A stretch of DNA of 64,000 nt from Paraburkholderia eburnea (GCF_002917095.1 NZ_PQGA01000017.1:1-64000); one strand, 5' to 3'; shown: positions 26,110 through 38,888, counted from the first letter of the stretch. A program made the numbers and translations. Notes: generated from the sequence alone by a model not told the origin.

Positions 26110-27225
26110 TCAATCGGGATCGACTTCGAGCGGCGTTTCGCCAGCGGGGATGCCGTTGCGCATGAAGTCGTCGAAGCGCTCCACGCGGCTGTCCTCCTGG
26201 CCGCTGCGTTGCTCGCGGAACATCATCGGCGGCACGCCAAACTGCTTGCGGAATTCGCGCCCCAGATGCGAGGCGTCGGAAAATCCGCAGCTTGAGGCGA
26301 TATCGGCCACGGTGCGATCGGAACTGGTCAGCAGCCACGCGGCGGTGCGCAGGCGCAGGCCGTTGGCGAACGCGCGCGGGCTTCTGCCGGTTTCGGCCTT
26401 GAAAAGTCGTTCAAGCTGACGTGGCGATAGATTGAGCTTGCCCGCCAGTTCTTCGAGCGGCACGTTGCGCCCGACGTGCTGTTCCATCAGCAGGATCGCG
26501 CGCTTGACCTTCGGGTGCGTGGCCGGGTCGAGTCCCGGCGGATGCGGCTGCGGCGCATTGCCTTTTTGCAGCTCGCCGACCAGCAGGATGCGCAGCGCCT
26601 TCTGCACGGTGGCGTGATCGAAGTGGCGCAGCAGAATGGCTGCGGCGACGTCGATCGAGGCGCGTCCGCCCGAACAGGTGATGCGGCGGCGATCGATCAC
26701 GAACAGGCGGTCGGCCACCAGCGCATCGGCGTTGACGGCCGGGAAGCGCTCGATGAAATCCCAGTAGTGGAACCAGCTCACGCACACGCGATGGCCTTCG
26801 AGCACGCCCGCGCGCATCAGCGTGAACGCGCCCGTGCAGATGCCCACCAGCGTCGCGCCGCGCTGCGCCGCCGCGCGGATGAAGCGCAGCGTCTCTTCGC
26901 TCGCCTGCGGGCCCGAGTGCAGCAGGCCGCCCACCACGACCACATAGTCGAACTCGCCGGCATCCGGGAAGGTCTCCCACGGCGCGATCTGGATGCCGCA
27001 ACTCGCGCGCACCGGCGTGAGCGTTTCGCCGACGATGCTCCACGAGCAGCGCACCGGCTTGCTGTAATCGCCGTCGTCGGCGGACAGGCGCAACATGTCC
27101 ACGAAGCCCGAGAAGGCGGTCAGCGTGAAGTTCGGCAGCAGCACGATGCCAAAGCGGATGCGGCCTGCGGTTTCGGCAGGGGCGGATGCAGCGGTCGATG
27201 CGGGCGGAACGGATTGGGCGTGCAT
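26110..27225 (-). CDS. GATase1-like AraC family regulator, third and more divergent copy
   Basis: A 371-residue regulator with a DJ-1/PfpI-like N-terminal domain (FGIVLLPNFTLTAFSGFVDMLRLSADD onward, VGICTGAFTLMRAG) and a C-terminal AraC domain (PLEELAGKLNLSPRQLERLFKAETG and CGFSDASHLGREF). It differs clearly from the two GbdR-like copies and probably senses another compound; its targets are unknown. It ends 19 bp from the convergent GbdR-type gene and runs divergent to a small hypothetical gene. The start was set at the ATG giving the short Ala/Pro-rich leader, because the frame upstream of it lacks family similarity. Confidence 0.88.
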   Translation of the reverse strand: MHAQSVPPASTAASAPAETAGRIRFGIVLLPNFTLTAFSGFVDMLRLSADDGDYSKPVRCSWSIVGETLTPVRASCGIQIAPWETFPDAGEFDYVVVVGGLLHSGPQASEETLRFIRAAAQRGATLVGICTGAFTLMRAGVLEGHRVCVSWFHYWDFIERFPAVNADALVADRLFVIDRRRITCSGGRASIDVAAAILLRHFDHATVQKALRILLVGELQKGNAPQPHPPGLDPATHPKVKRAILLMEQHVGRNVPLEELAGKLNLSPRQLERLFKAETGRSPRAFANGLRLRTAAWLLTSSDRTVADIASSCGFSDASHLGREFRKQFGVPPMMFREQRSGQEDSRVERFDDFMRNGIPAGETPLEVDPD

Positions 27226-27480
27226 GATGGTGTGTCGGTGCGGCGGCAAGGAGTGCAATCGGATGCACGGTTCTGGCTTAAAGACAAAGCCCGCGAGGCA
27301 AGCGTCGCCGATCCGGCGCGCACGCACTTGTCATTTTGCGCCATCAATCATCGCGTATGCGCGCGGCGGCGGTGCGATTCCACGCTCATGCCGCGCCTGT
27401 TCTATCGGCGGCGGGGCGTCCGGGCGATGCTGGCGTGATCGAAAGCCACGCTTGCCGCCATTGCTGCCACGACCGCCAGT

Positions 27481-27732
27481 ATGCGCCCACAGACCATCGA
27501 ACTCTCCGAACGCGCCACAGCCGGCGACGCGCAGGCCGCACTCGCTCTGCTGGAGCACAGCATGGCGCGCGGGCATCGGCGTATCGCGCTGCTGCGCTAT
27601 CTGCAGGCGCAATACCTGAGCGCGCCGTTGCAGGCACGCCATCACGATTATGTGCGGCGTGTCGCGCAGCGCCTGAGCGCCGAAGCGCTCGCGGGCCTGG
27701 CCGCCGAGGCCAGGCGGCGGCGCGGCGCGTGA
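27481..27732 (+). CDS. Small hypothetical protein
   Basis: An 83-residue, alanine- and arginine-rich, predicted mostly helical soluble protein. Third codon positions are strongly G/C-rich and the frame fills most of the gap between two leftward genes, which supports it being real. No motif, signal peptide or membrane segment is visible and I recognise no family. No strong ribosome-binding site precedes the ATG. Confidence 0.5.
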   Translation: MRPQTIELSERATAGDAQAALALLEHSMARGHRRIALLRYLQAQYLSAPLQARHHDYVRRVAQRLSAEALAGLAAEARRRRGA

Positions 27733-27751
27733 AGGGGCTTATCCGCGCGCT

Positions 27752-28645
27752 TTAGAGCACCACCGTTCTCGCCCCGTTGATAAACACGCGATGCTCCAGC
27801 ACGGCCTTGAGCGCGCGCGCGAGCGTCACGCATTCCAGATCGCGCCCAACCGCGAGCAGCCGTTGCGGCCCGTAAGCGTGATCGACGCGCTGGACTTCCT
27901 GCTCGATGATCGGGCCTTCGTCGAGATCGGCGGTCACGAAATGCGCCGTCGCGCCAATCAGCTTCACGCCGCGCGCGTGCGCCTGATGATAAGGCCGCGC
28001 GCCCTTGAAACCAGGCAGGAACGAGTGGTGGATATTGATCGCGCGGCCCGCGAGCTTTGCGCTCGTGGCGTCGGACAAAATCTGCATGTAGCGCGCGAGC
28101 ACGACCAGTTCCGCGCCGCTCGTTTCGACCAGCTTCAGCAGTTGCGCTTCCTGCTGCTCGCGCGTTTGCGCGTTGACGGGCAGATGATGAAACGGCAGTT
28201 TGTGCTGCTGGGCAATGGATTCGAAATCCGGATGATTCGAGGCGATGCCCGCGATCTCCATCTCCAGTTCGCCCATGCGCCAACGGAACAGCAGGTCGTT
28301 CAGGCAGTGTTCGAGCTTCGACACGAGGATCAGCACCTTGGGACGGCGCCGCAGATCGTGGATCGCCCAGTCCATGCCGTGCGCGCGGCCCGTGGGTGCG
28401 AAGTCGTCGCGCAGCGTGGCGACATCCGGCTCGCCTTGCGGGCTGTCTTCCGCGACTGGGTGAAAGACGCAGCGCAGGAAGAAGCGCGTGCTTTCGGCAT
28501 CGTCGAAGACGGTCAGTTCGTCGATATAGCAGCGATGGCGGTCGAGAAAGGCCGCCACGGCGGCGACCTGACCCGCCGCGCTCGGGCAGGACAGGGTGAG
28601 GGCGTAGCCGTGCGGACGCGGCGGCGCGGAAAGGGGCGCGGTCAT
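27752..28645 (-). CDS. purU: Formyltetrahydrofolate deformylase
   Basis: Hydrolyses 10-formyl-THF to formate and THF, recycling folate loaded with one-carbon units. The 297-residue protein has an N-terminal ACT domain (about 10-95) and a C-terminal formyl-transferase fold with the catalytic region INIHHSFLPGFKGARPYHQA and the aspartate in ADLDEGPIIEQ. In Pseudomonas a purU paralogue lies in the sox operon. Here it is on the opposite strand at the end of the cluster, consistent with disposal of methyl carbons from betaine. Confidence 0.95.
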   Translation of the reverse strand: MTAPLSAPPRPHGYALTLSCPSAAGQVAAVAAFLDRHRCYIDELTVFDDAESTRFFLRCVFHPVAEDSPQGEPDVATLRDDFAPTGRAHGMDWAIHDLRRRPKVLILVSKLEHCLNDLLFRWRMGELEMEIAGIASNHPDFESIAQQHKLPFHHLPVNAQTREQQEAQLLKLVETSGAELVVLARYMQILSDATSAKLAGRAINIHHSFLPGFKGARPYHQAHARGVKLIGATAHFVTADLDEGPIIEQEVQRVDHAYGPQRLLAVGRDLECVTLARALKAVLEHRVFINGARTVVL

Positions 28646-28837
28646 GCGGATCTCCTGGTATCGTCGTGGCCGCGCGGCGCTGGGGTCAAGCTGACCTCGC
28701 GCGCGGGGATGACTCGCACGTTACGGGAGTGGTGGCGCGCCGCATAGAACGATCACGCTAACTTGCCGGTACGGGCGCGCCACCTGCTGGCGGGCACGCC
28801 CGAACACGCTCGCCAGGAGGCAATGCGATCGGAAGGA

Positions 28838-29365
28838 TCAGAAACCGTGACGGACGGTGAGGGTCGCGCCGGAATCGTGCGAATGCAGCACGGCCACGCG
28901 TGCCGTACCGGAGAAGACCCAGTCGTCCACGGTCAGCGACAGCCTGCGCTGCGGCGCAGCGCCGAGCGCCGTGTTCGAGGTCGGCAACTGGACGATGGAA
29001 ATCTGCGGCGCCGTCGACGGGCCGGTGTCGAGGAATTGCGCGGACGGGCTTGTGTCGGCGTTGGCGCTCGTGCCCGAGCCCGGCGCTGGCTTTTTGACGA
29101 AGGTATAAGTGTGGCCAAGCTGGGCGCTATAGAACTGATCCATCTGGGCGAAGAACGGTTTGGCCTGACTCGCCTGCGTTTCCATCTCGTAGTGGAACAG
29201 CCAGGCCTGCGGTTCAGGGGCGGGCGCTACGACTTCCACCGGCAGCGGCGCGATATTGGCGACGGTCATCGCCTCGGGCAAGTCGGCCGCGGGACCGCCC
29301 GCGAACGCGGAGCCGCCTAGCATAAGCAAGACGGCACCCACCATCCTTTCGTTCAGGCACGACAT
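28838..29365 (-). CDS. Secreted hypothetical protein
   Basis: A 175-residue protein starting at an ATG eight bases after a GGAGG site; an in-frame ATG at 29380 lies before that site. Residues 1-22 form a signal peptide ending in SAFA. The mature protein has a Pro/Ser-rich middle and ends in an alternating hydrophobic pattern (LTVDDWVFSGTARVAVLHSH, then ATLTVRHGF), suggesting beta structure and a periplasmic or outer-membrane location. I recognise no family. It stands alone, with 192 bp to purU and about 440 bp upstream. Confidence 0.65.
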   Translation of the reverse strand: MSCLNERMVGAVLLMLGGSAFAGGPAADLPEAMTVANIAPLPVEVVAPAPEPQAWLFHYEMETQASQAKPFFAQMDQFYSAQLGHTYTFVKKPAPGSGTSANADTSPSAQFLDTGPSTAPQISIVQLPTSNTALGAAPQRRLSLTVDDWVFSGTARVAVLHSHDSGATLTVRHGF

Positions 29366-29806
29366 GGGCATGCCCTCCATGAAGAAGGAATCGAAACGTC
29401 ACGCGACCGGTGATTACGTCTGAACAGACCCGCAGTGCCGCGCGTTCTCATGTTTTGCGCGCGTTGGATGCACCCACACATTGTAGTCAGTGATTTGCAT
29501 CACGCTAGCCGAATGTGCGCGCGGTACGGGATGATCGGGATACCGAAGAGCGGGTGAAATCGATGACGAAACAACCTGACGGATGCAGACGCGACGTATT
29601 CTGCGATGCGTTCACCGACGGGTTGCAAACAAGTGGCAAACAAGTGGCAAACGAGCGTTGCAAACGCCAGGCAAAAGCGATGGACCCGCTATGAAGTCGG
29701 TACGTCATTCAATGGGGCAATGTGGCCTGCCGCACAGACAACTCGGCTAGTCGCAAGCGGGGACACGCAGGCGCACGCGGCTTGCGCAGGCCCTTTTGCC
29801 TGCATC
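29366..29806. other. 441-bp intergenic region with a short tandem repeat
   Basis: Lies between two leftward genes and should carry the promoter of the secreted hypothetical gene. An 11-bp unit, caaacaagtgg, is repeated in tandem without mismatch at 29626-29636 and 29637-29647, and flanked by ttgcaaac at 29623-29630 and 29658-29665. Nothing else is visible: no terminator, no small RNA signature and no convincing reading frame. Confidence 0.5.
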
Positions 29807-30949
29807 TCAGATCAGCGCGGCCTCACCAGGCTGTGCGCCCGGTTGCGGCGTGCGAGGTAACCGGATGGTGAACACGGTGCCTTCGGCCTCGTTCGATAGC
29901 ACGCTCACGTCGCCGCCGTGCGTGCGCGCGATCAGCCGCACGATATGCAGCCCAAGGCCGAGACCCGAACCCTGGCGCTCGGCGCGCGTCGCGGTGCTGA
30001 ACGCGCCGAACAGCTGCGGCATGACGTCGGCGGGAATCGCGCCGCGATTGGCGACCGTCACGAGCACTTCGGCGGGCGACTCGCCGCTTGCGCGCACGTG
30101 CACGGGCGCATCGGCCTCGCCGTGGGTGAGCGCGTTGAAGACGAGATTCGACACCGCCTGGGTGACCAGGTCCGAGTCCCACTGGCCCGCGAGATCGCCG
30201 CGCGCCTCGAAGACGACCCGGCCATCGGCCACCGCCGCCGTGTGGGCGGCGAATTCCTCGATCACGGCCTGGCACAGTGCGTCGAGCTGCACGTCCGAGC
30301 GCCGCAACGGCAGCCGTCCGCCCTGCAGACGCGCGAGATTGAGCAATTGCTCGACCATGCGCGACATGCGTCGCCCGCAATGTTCGATACGGCGTCCCAC
30401 GGCGAGGGTTTTCTCGTCGGTGGACGCGCGCATCAGATATTCCGCCGAACTCATCACCGCGGACAGCGGCGTGCGCAGATCGTGGCTGAGCACCGCCATC
30501 AGCATCTCGTTGGCTTCGAGCATCTGGCGCGTGGCCGCATGCTGCTCGGCGAGCTGGCGCTTCTGCAGTTCGAGCTGCACGAAGATGCCGACCTTCGACT
30601 GCACGATGCGCGGCTCGATCGGCTTGTAGAGGAAGTCCACGGCGCCGGCCTCGTAGCCCTGGAAGGTGCGCAGCGCGTCCTGCGAGGTGGCCGTGAGGAA
30701 AATGATTGGCACGTGCGCGGTGCGCGGGCTGCCACGGATCAGCGAGGCCAGCTCGAAGCCGCTCATGCCCGGCATGTTGACGTCGAGGATCGCGACGGCG
30801 ACGTCGTGTTCGAGCAGATGCTCTAGCGCCTCGACGCCCGAGCGGGCCACGAGCAGCCGCACTTCGGGCCGCGCGAGCAGGGCCGCCAGCGCGGTGAGGT
30901 TGTGCTCGATGTCGTCGACGATCAGCACATTGACAGTGGGCAGGTTCAT
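29807..30949 (-). CDS. Response regulator receiver-histidine kinase
   Basis: A 380-residue cytoplasmic signalling protein with an N-terminal receiver domain (phospho-acceptor D56 in AILDVNMPG, K109 in FLYKP) and a C-terminal histidine kinase (H156 in AVLSHDLRTPL, ATPase boxes near VSNLVFNALTHG and GSGLGLGLHIV). It is the last gene of a leftward operon after the hybrid kinase, cheR and cheB, 14 bp from cheB. The receiver could be phosphorylated by the large hybrid kinase and in turn control the attached kinase. The start at 30949 fits the receiver N-terminus; the in-frame start at 30988 would overlap cheB. Confidence 0.92.
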   Translation of the reverse strand: MNLPTVNVLIVDDIEHNLTALAALLARPEVRLLVARSGVEALEHLLEHDVAVAILDVNMPGMSGFELASLIRGSPRTAHVPIIFLTATSQDALRTFQGYEAGAVDFLYKPIEPRIVQSKVGIFVQLELQKRQLAEQHAATRQMLEANEMLMAVLSHDLRTPLSAVMSSAEYLMRASTDEKTLAVGRRIEHCGRRMSRMVEQLLNLARLQGGRLPLRRSDVQLDALCQAVIEEFAAHTAAVADGRVVFEARGDLAGQWDSDLVTQAVSNLVFNALTHGEADAPVHVRASGESPAEVLVTVANRGAIPADVMPQLFGAFSTATRAERQGSGLGLGLHIVRLIARTHGGDVSVLSNEAEGTVFTIRLPRTPQPGAQPGEAALI

Positions 30950-30963
30950 GCGGTTTATCCGGG

Positions 30964-31632
30964 TCAATCCAGTTTCATCGCCGGCCACGCGGCCAGCCGC
31001 GCGCCGAGTAGGGCAGGGGTCATCGTGGCGCTGACGGCGTTAAGCGCGATAGCGGCTTCCGGCATCCGGGGCGCGGCGGCCGTGTCGGGCGCCTGCGCCC
31101 ACGTCGTGCCGCCCGCGCCGTGGATCGCGGCGAGGCCGCGCGCGCCGTCGTCGTTGGCGCCCGAGAGCAGCACGCCCAGCAGGCGCGCGCCATAGACGTC
31201 GGCGGCCGACTCCATCAGCACGTCGATCGAGGGGCGCGAGTAGCGCACGGGACCGCCGATCGACAGCGCGATGCGCGCGTCCCGTCCGGCGGACCCCGGC
31301 GCGGACTCCACTAGCATGTGATAGTCGGGCGGCGCGACATAGATGCGCCCGCCGACAATCGGCTCGCCCGCATCGGGTTCGGCCACCGGCAGCGCGCAGC
31401 GTGCGGACAGCGCGTGGGCCAGAAAGCTCGGCGAGGCGGGCGGCAGGTGCAGCACGATCAGCACCGCCGCGCCGAAATGCGCGGGCAGCATCGGCAGGAT
31501 CTGGCCGAGCACGTCCACGCCGCCCGCCGACGCGCCGATCACGACGGCGTCGAAGGGGCCTGCGACGGTGCGCCTTGGCGCGTACGCGGGTTCGTTCGCG
31601 GGATCGCGCTTCGGTCGAGGGGCTGACGGCAT
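30964..31632 (-). CDS. CheB-type protein-glutamate methylesterase without receiver domain
   Basis: A 222-residue stand-alone CheB catalytic domain, hydrolysing glutamyl methyl esters (or acting on another carboxyl methyl ester). The triad is visible: S35 in GASAGG, H62 in VLHLPP and an aspartate at about 162 in LSGANDDGA. The regulatory receiver domain of chemotaxis CheB is absent, so control must come from partners. The short Pro/Arg-rich N-terminus follows the chosen ATG. It lies 23 bp after cheR. No chemoreceptor is encoded nearby, so the substrate is unknown. Confidence 0.92.
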   Translation of the reverse strand: MPSAPRPKRDPANEPAYAPRRTVAGPFDAVVIGASAGGVDVLGQILPMLPAHFGAAVLIVLHLPPASPSFLAHALSARCALPVAEPDAGEPIVGGRIYVAPPDYHMLVESAPGSAGRDARIALSIGGPVRYSRPSIDVLMESAADVYGARLLGVLLSGANDDGARGLAAIHGAGGTTWAQAPDTAAAPRMPEAAIALNAVSATMTPALLGARLAAWPAMKLD

Positions 31633-31655
31633 GGTTGGGCGGTGTCGATAACGGT

Positions 31656-32504
31656 TCAGCGCTTCTGGTAAATGCGTTCGGCGGCGCGGAATTCGTCGAA
31701 GGCTTCGTGGCGTCGGGAAAAGCGCAGATTTTCCTTGCTGCCGAGACCCAGGAAGCCGCGCCGCACCAGGGCGCGCTCGAACAGGCCGATCGCGCGGTCT
31801 TGCAGCGGGCGGTCGAAATAGATCAGCACATTGCGGCACGACACCAGATGCGCTTCGAGGAATACTTCGTCGGTGGCGAGGCTGTGATCCGCGAACACCA
31901 CGCGTTCCTTGAGCGTGCTGGACAGCCGCGCGCCGCCATAGGCCGCGTGATAATAATCGGACAGTGTGCGCCGTCCGCCGGCGGCCAGGTAATTCTGGCT
32001 GAAGCCCGCGAAGCGGTCCACGGGATAGATGCCCGATTCCGCGCGTTCGAGCGCCTGCGGGCTGATGTCGGTCGCGTAGAAGATCGTGCGCTCGGCAAGC
32101 CCTTCCTCTTCGAACAGGATCTTGAGCGACCAGAGTTCCTCGCCCGAACTGCAGCCCGCCACCCACACCTTGAGCGAGGGATAGGTCTGCAGCACCGGCA
32201 GCACGTGCTGGCGCAGCGCGAGAAAGTATTCCGGGTCGCGGAACATGTCGCTCACCTGGACCGTCATGTAGCCGAACAGGCGCGAGAAGTCCTCGGGGCT
32301 GCGCAGCACGCGGTCCTGCAACTGGCTGAGCGACGCCACGCCGAAGTCGCGCCGCGCTTCTTCCAGACGGCGGCGCAGCGAAGGCAGCGAATAGTGCCGG
32401 AAGTCGTGCTGATAGCGCAGATAGATCGCTTCGAGCAGCAGCCGCAACTCGATGTCGAAGAGGCTGTGCGCGGGCCGGCTGGCGGACGGAGTGTAGTCGG
32501 TCAT
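31656..32504 (-). CDS. CheR-type protein methyltransferase
   Basis: A 282-residue S-adenosylmethionine-dependent methyltransferase. It has the CheR N-terminal helical domain (about 15-75) and the SAM-binding catalytic domain with WVAGCSSGEELWSLKIL near 115-131 and the NVLIYFD motif near 226-232. It starts 4 bp after the hybrid kinase stop. Pairing with a receiver-less CheB inside a kinase operon suggests methylation-based tuning of a signalling protein other than a classical chemoreceptor; that is inferred. Confidence 0.93.
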   Translation of the reverse strand: MTDYTPSASRPAHSLFDIELRLLLEAIYLRYQHDFRHYSLPSLRRRLEEARRDFGVASLSQLQDRVLRSPEDFSRLFGYMTVQVSDMFRDPEYFLALRQHVLPVLQTYPSLKVWVAGCSSGEELWSLKILFEEEGLAERTIFYATDISPQALERAESGIYPVDRFAGFSQNYLAAGGRRTLSDYYHAAYGGARLSSTLKERVVFADHSLATDEVFLEAHLVSCRNVLIYFDRPLQDRAIGLFERALVRRGFLGLGSKENLRFSRRHEAFDEFRAAERIYQKR

Positions 32505-32508
32505 GGTC

Positions 32509-36066
<3,558 letters not shown>

Positions 36067-36423
36067 TATTTTCCGATTCGTTCCGATGGTTCGTGGGTCG
36101 CTGGCGTTCAGACGGAAATATCGACCGGTTTTTCACGCCATTTGCGAAAAACGGCGCGCCCTCTACGGGGCAAAAAGGGTGAAATCGATGCAAATGCAAT
36201 CATACAAAAAGCCGACCGGTTGCGCGCACGTCACTTGTTGGACAACAAGGTCCGGCCCACCGATGAGCGGCCTTTCATCATGCTTCGCGATCGCCGCATA
36301 GAACGTTCTGTTCAATCGCGGCGCGACAGTGCGGCGTTGGATTAAGCGCTGTAAGCGTTGGGTACGGAACAGGGCACGCGCCATGCGCAAACGCTGCGTA
36401 CGGCAGCGAGCACGGAGGCGATC
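36067..36423. other. 357-bp divergent promoter region, hybrid kinase / CHAD gene
   Basis: Separates the leftward kinase operon from the rightward CHAD gene. It contains a perfect inverted repeat CTTGTTG-GA-CAACAAG at 36234-36249 that could be an operator, and two cgaccggt strings near 36121 and 36213. The part between about 36170 and 36240 is A-rich relative to its surroundings. I could not define promoters with confidence. Confidence 0.45.
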
Positions 36424-37269
36424 ATGAAGCGGGACAAGCGCGCGAAAGTGACGACAATCAAGCCGCGCCACGACGCGCAGGCGCGTTTTTCCGGCTATGC
36501 GAAGCCGCTCGTTGACGAAGCGTTGAGGCGCAGCGCGCATCTCGACCCGAGCGCCGACGATCTGCACAAACTTCGCGTGGCGTTGCTGCGGCTGCGCACG
36601 CTGCTGTGGGTGTGGCGGCCGCTGCTCAAACGCGAGATGACGGCGCTCGAGCGCGCTTACCTGAAGCACGTGGGCGCGGCGGCGGGTTCGGCGCGCGACT
36701 GGGACATCGCGGCGCAACTGCTCGGCGAACTCGATGCCGGAGAAACGCGCGTGGCGGGAATGCGTCTGGACGCCGCACGCATCGCCGCCCGCGAGCGCGC
36801 ATGCACGGCGCTTGCTGCTGCCGATTTGCGCCATGCGTTGCGCGAGATGCTGCATAAGGTCAATCAGGCGCTCAACACGGCGGCGCGCCGCGCGTCCATC
36901 GAACGCCTCGCATCCGATAGCGTGGACGCGGCAGGACGCGCGCTGAAAAAGCGCGTGCGCCATGCGGGCAAGGCGAAAAAGAGCGACTACGCGGCATGGC
37001 ACGATGTACGCAAGGGCGCGAAGAAACTGCGTTACACACTGGAATTCTTCGAGCCGATGCTGCCGCGCCGCGATGCGAAGCGTCTGAAGCCGTTGAAGAA
37101 GCTCCAGCAACGCTTCGGAGATCTGAACGATGCCGTGGCGACGGAACGACTGGCGCAAGACCATCGCGAGATCTTCGCCGACGCTGCGAGCGCCGATGCC
37201 GCGCTCGCAGCCTTGCGCCAAGAGCGCAAACGGCGTCAGTGCCGCGCGGGCAAATTGATCGATGCCTGA
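36424..37269 (+). CDS. CHAD domain-containing protein
   Basis: A 281-residue protein of conserved histidine alpha-helical (CHAD) type, rich in Lys/Arg and His. The helical repeats include HKLRVALLRLRTLLWVW (about 47-63) and WHDVRKGAKKLRYTLEFFEP (about 190-209), the two segments that hold the conserved basic residues. CHAD domains bind polyphosphate and are often targeted to polyphosphate granules. No CYTH domain is attached. The start follows a GGAGG site. It is monocistronic and converges on the efflux operon 25 bp away. Confidence 0.88.
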   Translation: MKRDKRAKVTTIKPRHDAQARFSGYAKPLVDEALRRSAHLDPSADDLHKLRVALLRLRTLLWVWRPLLKREMTALERAYLKHVGAAAGSARDWDIAAQLLGELDAGETRVAGMRLDAARIAARERACTALAAADLRHALREMLHKVNQALNTAARRASIERLASDSVDAAGRALKKRVRHAGKAKKSDYAAWHDVRKGAKKLRYTLEFFEPMLPRRDAKRLKPLKKLQQRFGDLNDAVATERLAQDHREIFADAASADAALAALRQERKRRQCRAGKLIDA

Positions 37270-37294
37270 GGGCGAATGCATGGCCGAACGCCCG

Positions 37295-38887
37295 TCAATG
37301 CGCCGTTGCCGGCGCTGACGCCAGCGTGCCCGCATCGTCCCAGCCGCCGCCCAGCGCCTTGTAGAGCGAGACCAGGTCGGTACACACCTGAAGCTTCTGC
37401 TGCTGCGCATTCTGCTGCGCGGTGCTCAGTTGACGTTCGGCGTCCAGGACATTGATGAACGACACGATCCCCTTGCGATAGCTGTCGCGTGCGAGCAGAT
37501 AAGCGCGCTGCTGGTCCGCGACGCTTTCGTCTAGCGAGGCGAGCCGGGTTTGATCGGTGCGATAGACCACCAGTGCATTGTTCACGTCGCGTAGCGCCGT
37601 CAGGACGGTCTTGCGATAGTCGAGCGCCGCTTCCTGCTGCTGAAGCTTCGAGAGCCGCAGATTCGATACCAGTGCACCGCCCTGGAAGATCGGCAGCGAC
37701 ACGCTTGGCCCCCACGACCAGAACAGGCTCGCCCAATGCGCGAGATCGCGCGGCGTGGTCGCACGCGTGCCGGCCTGCGCGGACAGCGAAATGTCCGGAT
37801 AGAACTGTGCGACGGCCACGCCCACGTTGGCGGTTGCCGCGTGCAAGGACGCCTCCGCACGGCGGATATCGGGGCGGCGGCGCGCGAGCGTGGCAGGCAG
37901 GCCGACCGGCACGCCTGGCGGCGTGTCCGGCAACGCGGCGGCAGCGGCAAGACTCGCATCGAGCGCGCCGGGCGCTTCGCCCGTGAGGACCGCAAGCGCA
38001 TTGAGCGCTTGCGCGATCTGCTGATCGTACTGCGGCAGCAGGGCTTCGGTCTGCGCGCGCTGCGCCTGCGAGCGCTCGACGTCCAGCTGGCTTTCCAGAC
38101 CGTGTCTGGAAGCGCTCTGTGTCAATTCCACGACTTCGCGCTGCTGGTCGATCAACGCTACGGCGGTCGCGTGCAACATCTGTGCGCCGCGTAACTGCAG
38201 ATAGGTTTCGGCGACTTCGGCTTCGAGCGAGACCTGGGCGTCGTGTTGCGATTCGATCGCCTCGTCGGTCTGCGCATTCGCGGCTTCCACCGAACGGCGC
38301 ACGCGGCCAAACAGATCGAGTTCCCAGGAAGCGTCGAAACCCGCTTGCCAGAGATTGACCGGCGCCGTGAGTTGATCGAGCGCGCTTTGCGCGCCGCGCT
38401 CGACGGCGGCGCCCGCGCCTGGCTGGAGCGTGTTGACCGGCGAGTTCGGTGCGCCCAGCGAATCGACCTTGTTGTAGATACCTGCCGATTCGAGGATACC
38501 TTTCGCGCCGAGCTGCTCGCGCTCATAGCTCGCGCTCGCGCGCACGTCGGGCAGCCCTTGCGCGGCGGCCTGTTGCGTTTGCGCGCGCGCCTCGGCGATG
38601 CGAACCACGGCGATGCGCAGATCGGGATTGCCCCGCACGGCGCGCGCGATCAACGCGTCGAGCACGGGATCGTGAAAGCTCTGCCACCAGCGCGGGTCGG
38701 GGTCCGCTTCGACGGTTGGGTTGGATGCGGCTTGCGCTGTTGCGCCCGGTGTTTGCATCGCGTTCCAGCCCGCGGGCATGTTCGCTTCGGGCGGCTTGAA
38801 ATTGGGCCCGACGGTGCAGGCTGTGACCGTTGCGGCTAGCGCATTGATCATCATAATCCGGACTGCAGAGAAAATATGTGGGCGCAT
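37295..38887 (-). CDS. Efflux outer-membrane lipoprotein, NodT/OprM family
   Basis: A 530-residue TolC-like outer-membrane channel. The N-terminus has a lipoprotein signal with a lipobox ending at C24 (TVTAC|TVGPNFKPP), and two OEP repeats follow (about 85-280 and 295-500). It is the last gene of a leftward operon after EmrA- and EmrB-type genes, 1 bp from the latter, so the three make a complete tripartite pump. The substrate is unknown; aromatic acids or hydrophobic antimicrobials are usual for this class. A GGAGG site overlaps the end of the upstream gene. Confidence 0.93.
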   Translation of the reverse strand: MRPHIFSAVRIMMINALAATVTACTVGPNFKPPEANMPAGWNAMQTPGATAQAASNPTVEADPDPRWWQSFHDPVLDALIARAVRGNPDLRIAVVRIAEARAQTQQAAAQGLPDVRASASYEREQLGAKGILESAGIYNKVDSLGAPNSPVNTLQPGAGAAVERGAQSALDQLTAPVNLWQAGFDASWELDLFGRVRRSVEAANAQTDEAIESQHDAQVSLEAEVAETYLQLRGAQMLHATAVALIDQQREVVELTQSASRHGLESQLDVERSQAQRAQTEALLPQYDQQIAQALNALAVLTGEAPGALDASLAAAAALPDTPPGVPVGLPATLARRRPDIRRAEASLHAATANVGVAVAQFYPDISLSAQAGTRATTPRDLAHWASLFWSWGPSVSLPIFQGGALVSNLRLSKLQQQEAALDYRKTVLTALRDVNNALVVYRTDQTRLASLDESVADQQRAYLLARDSYRKGIVSFINVLDAERQLSTAQQNAQQQKLQVCTDLVSLYKALGGGWDDAGTLASAPATAH

Positions 38888-38888
38888 G

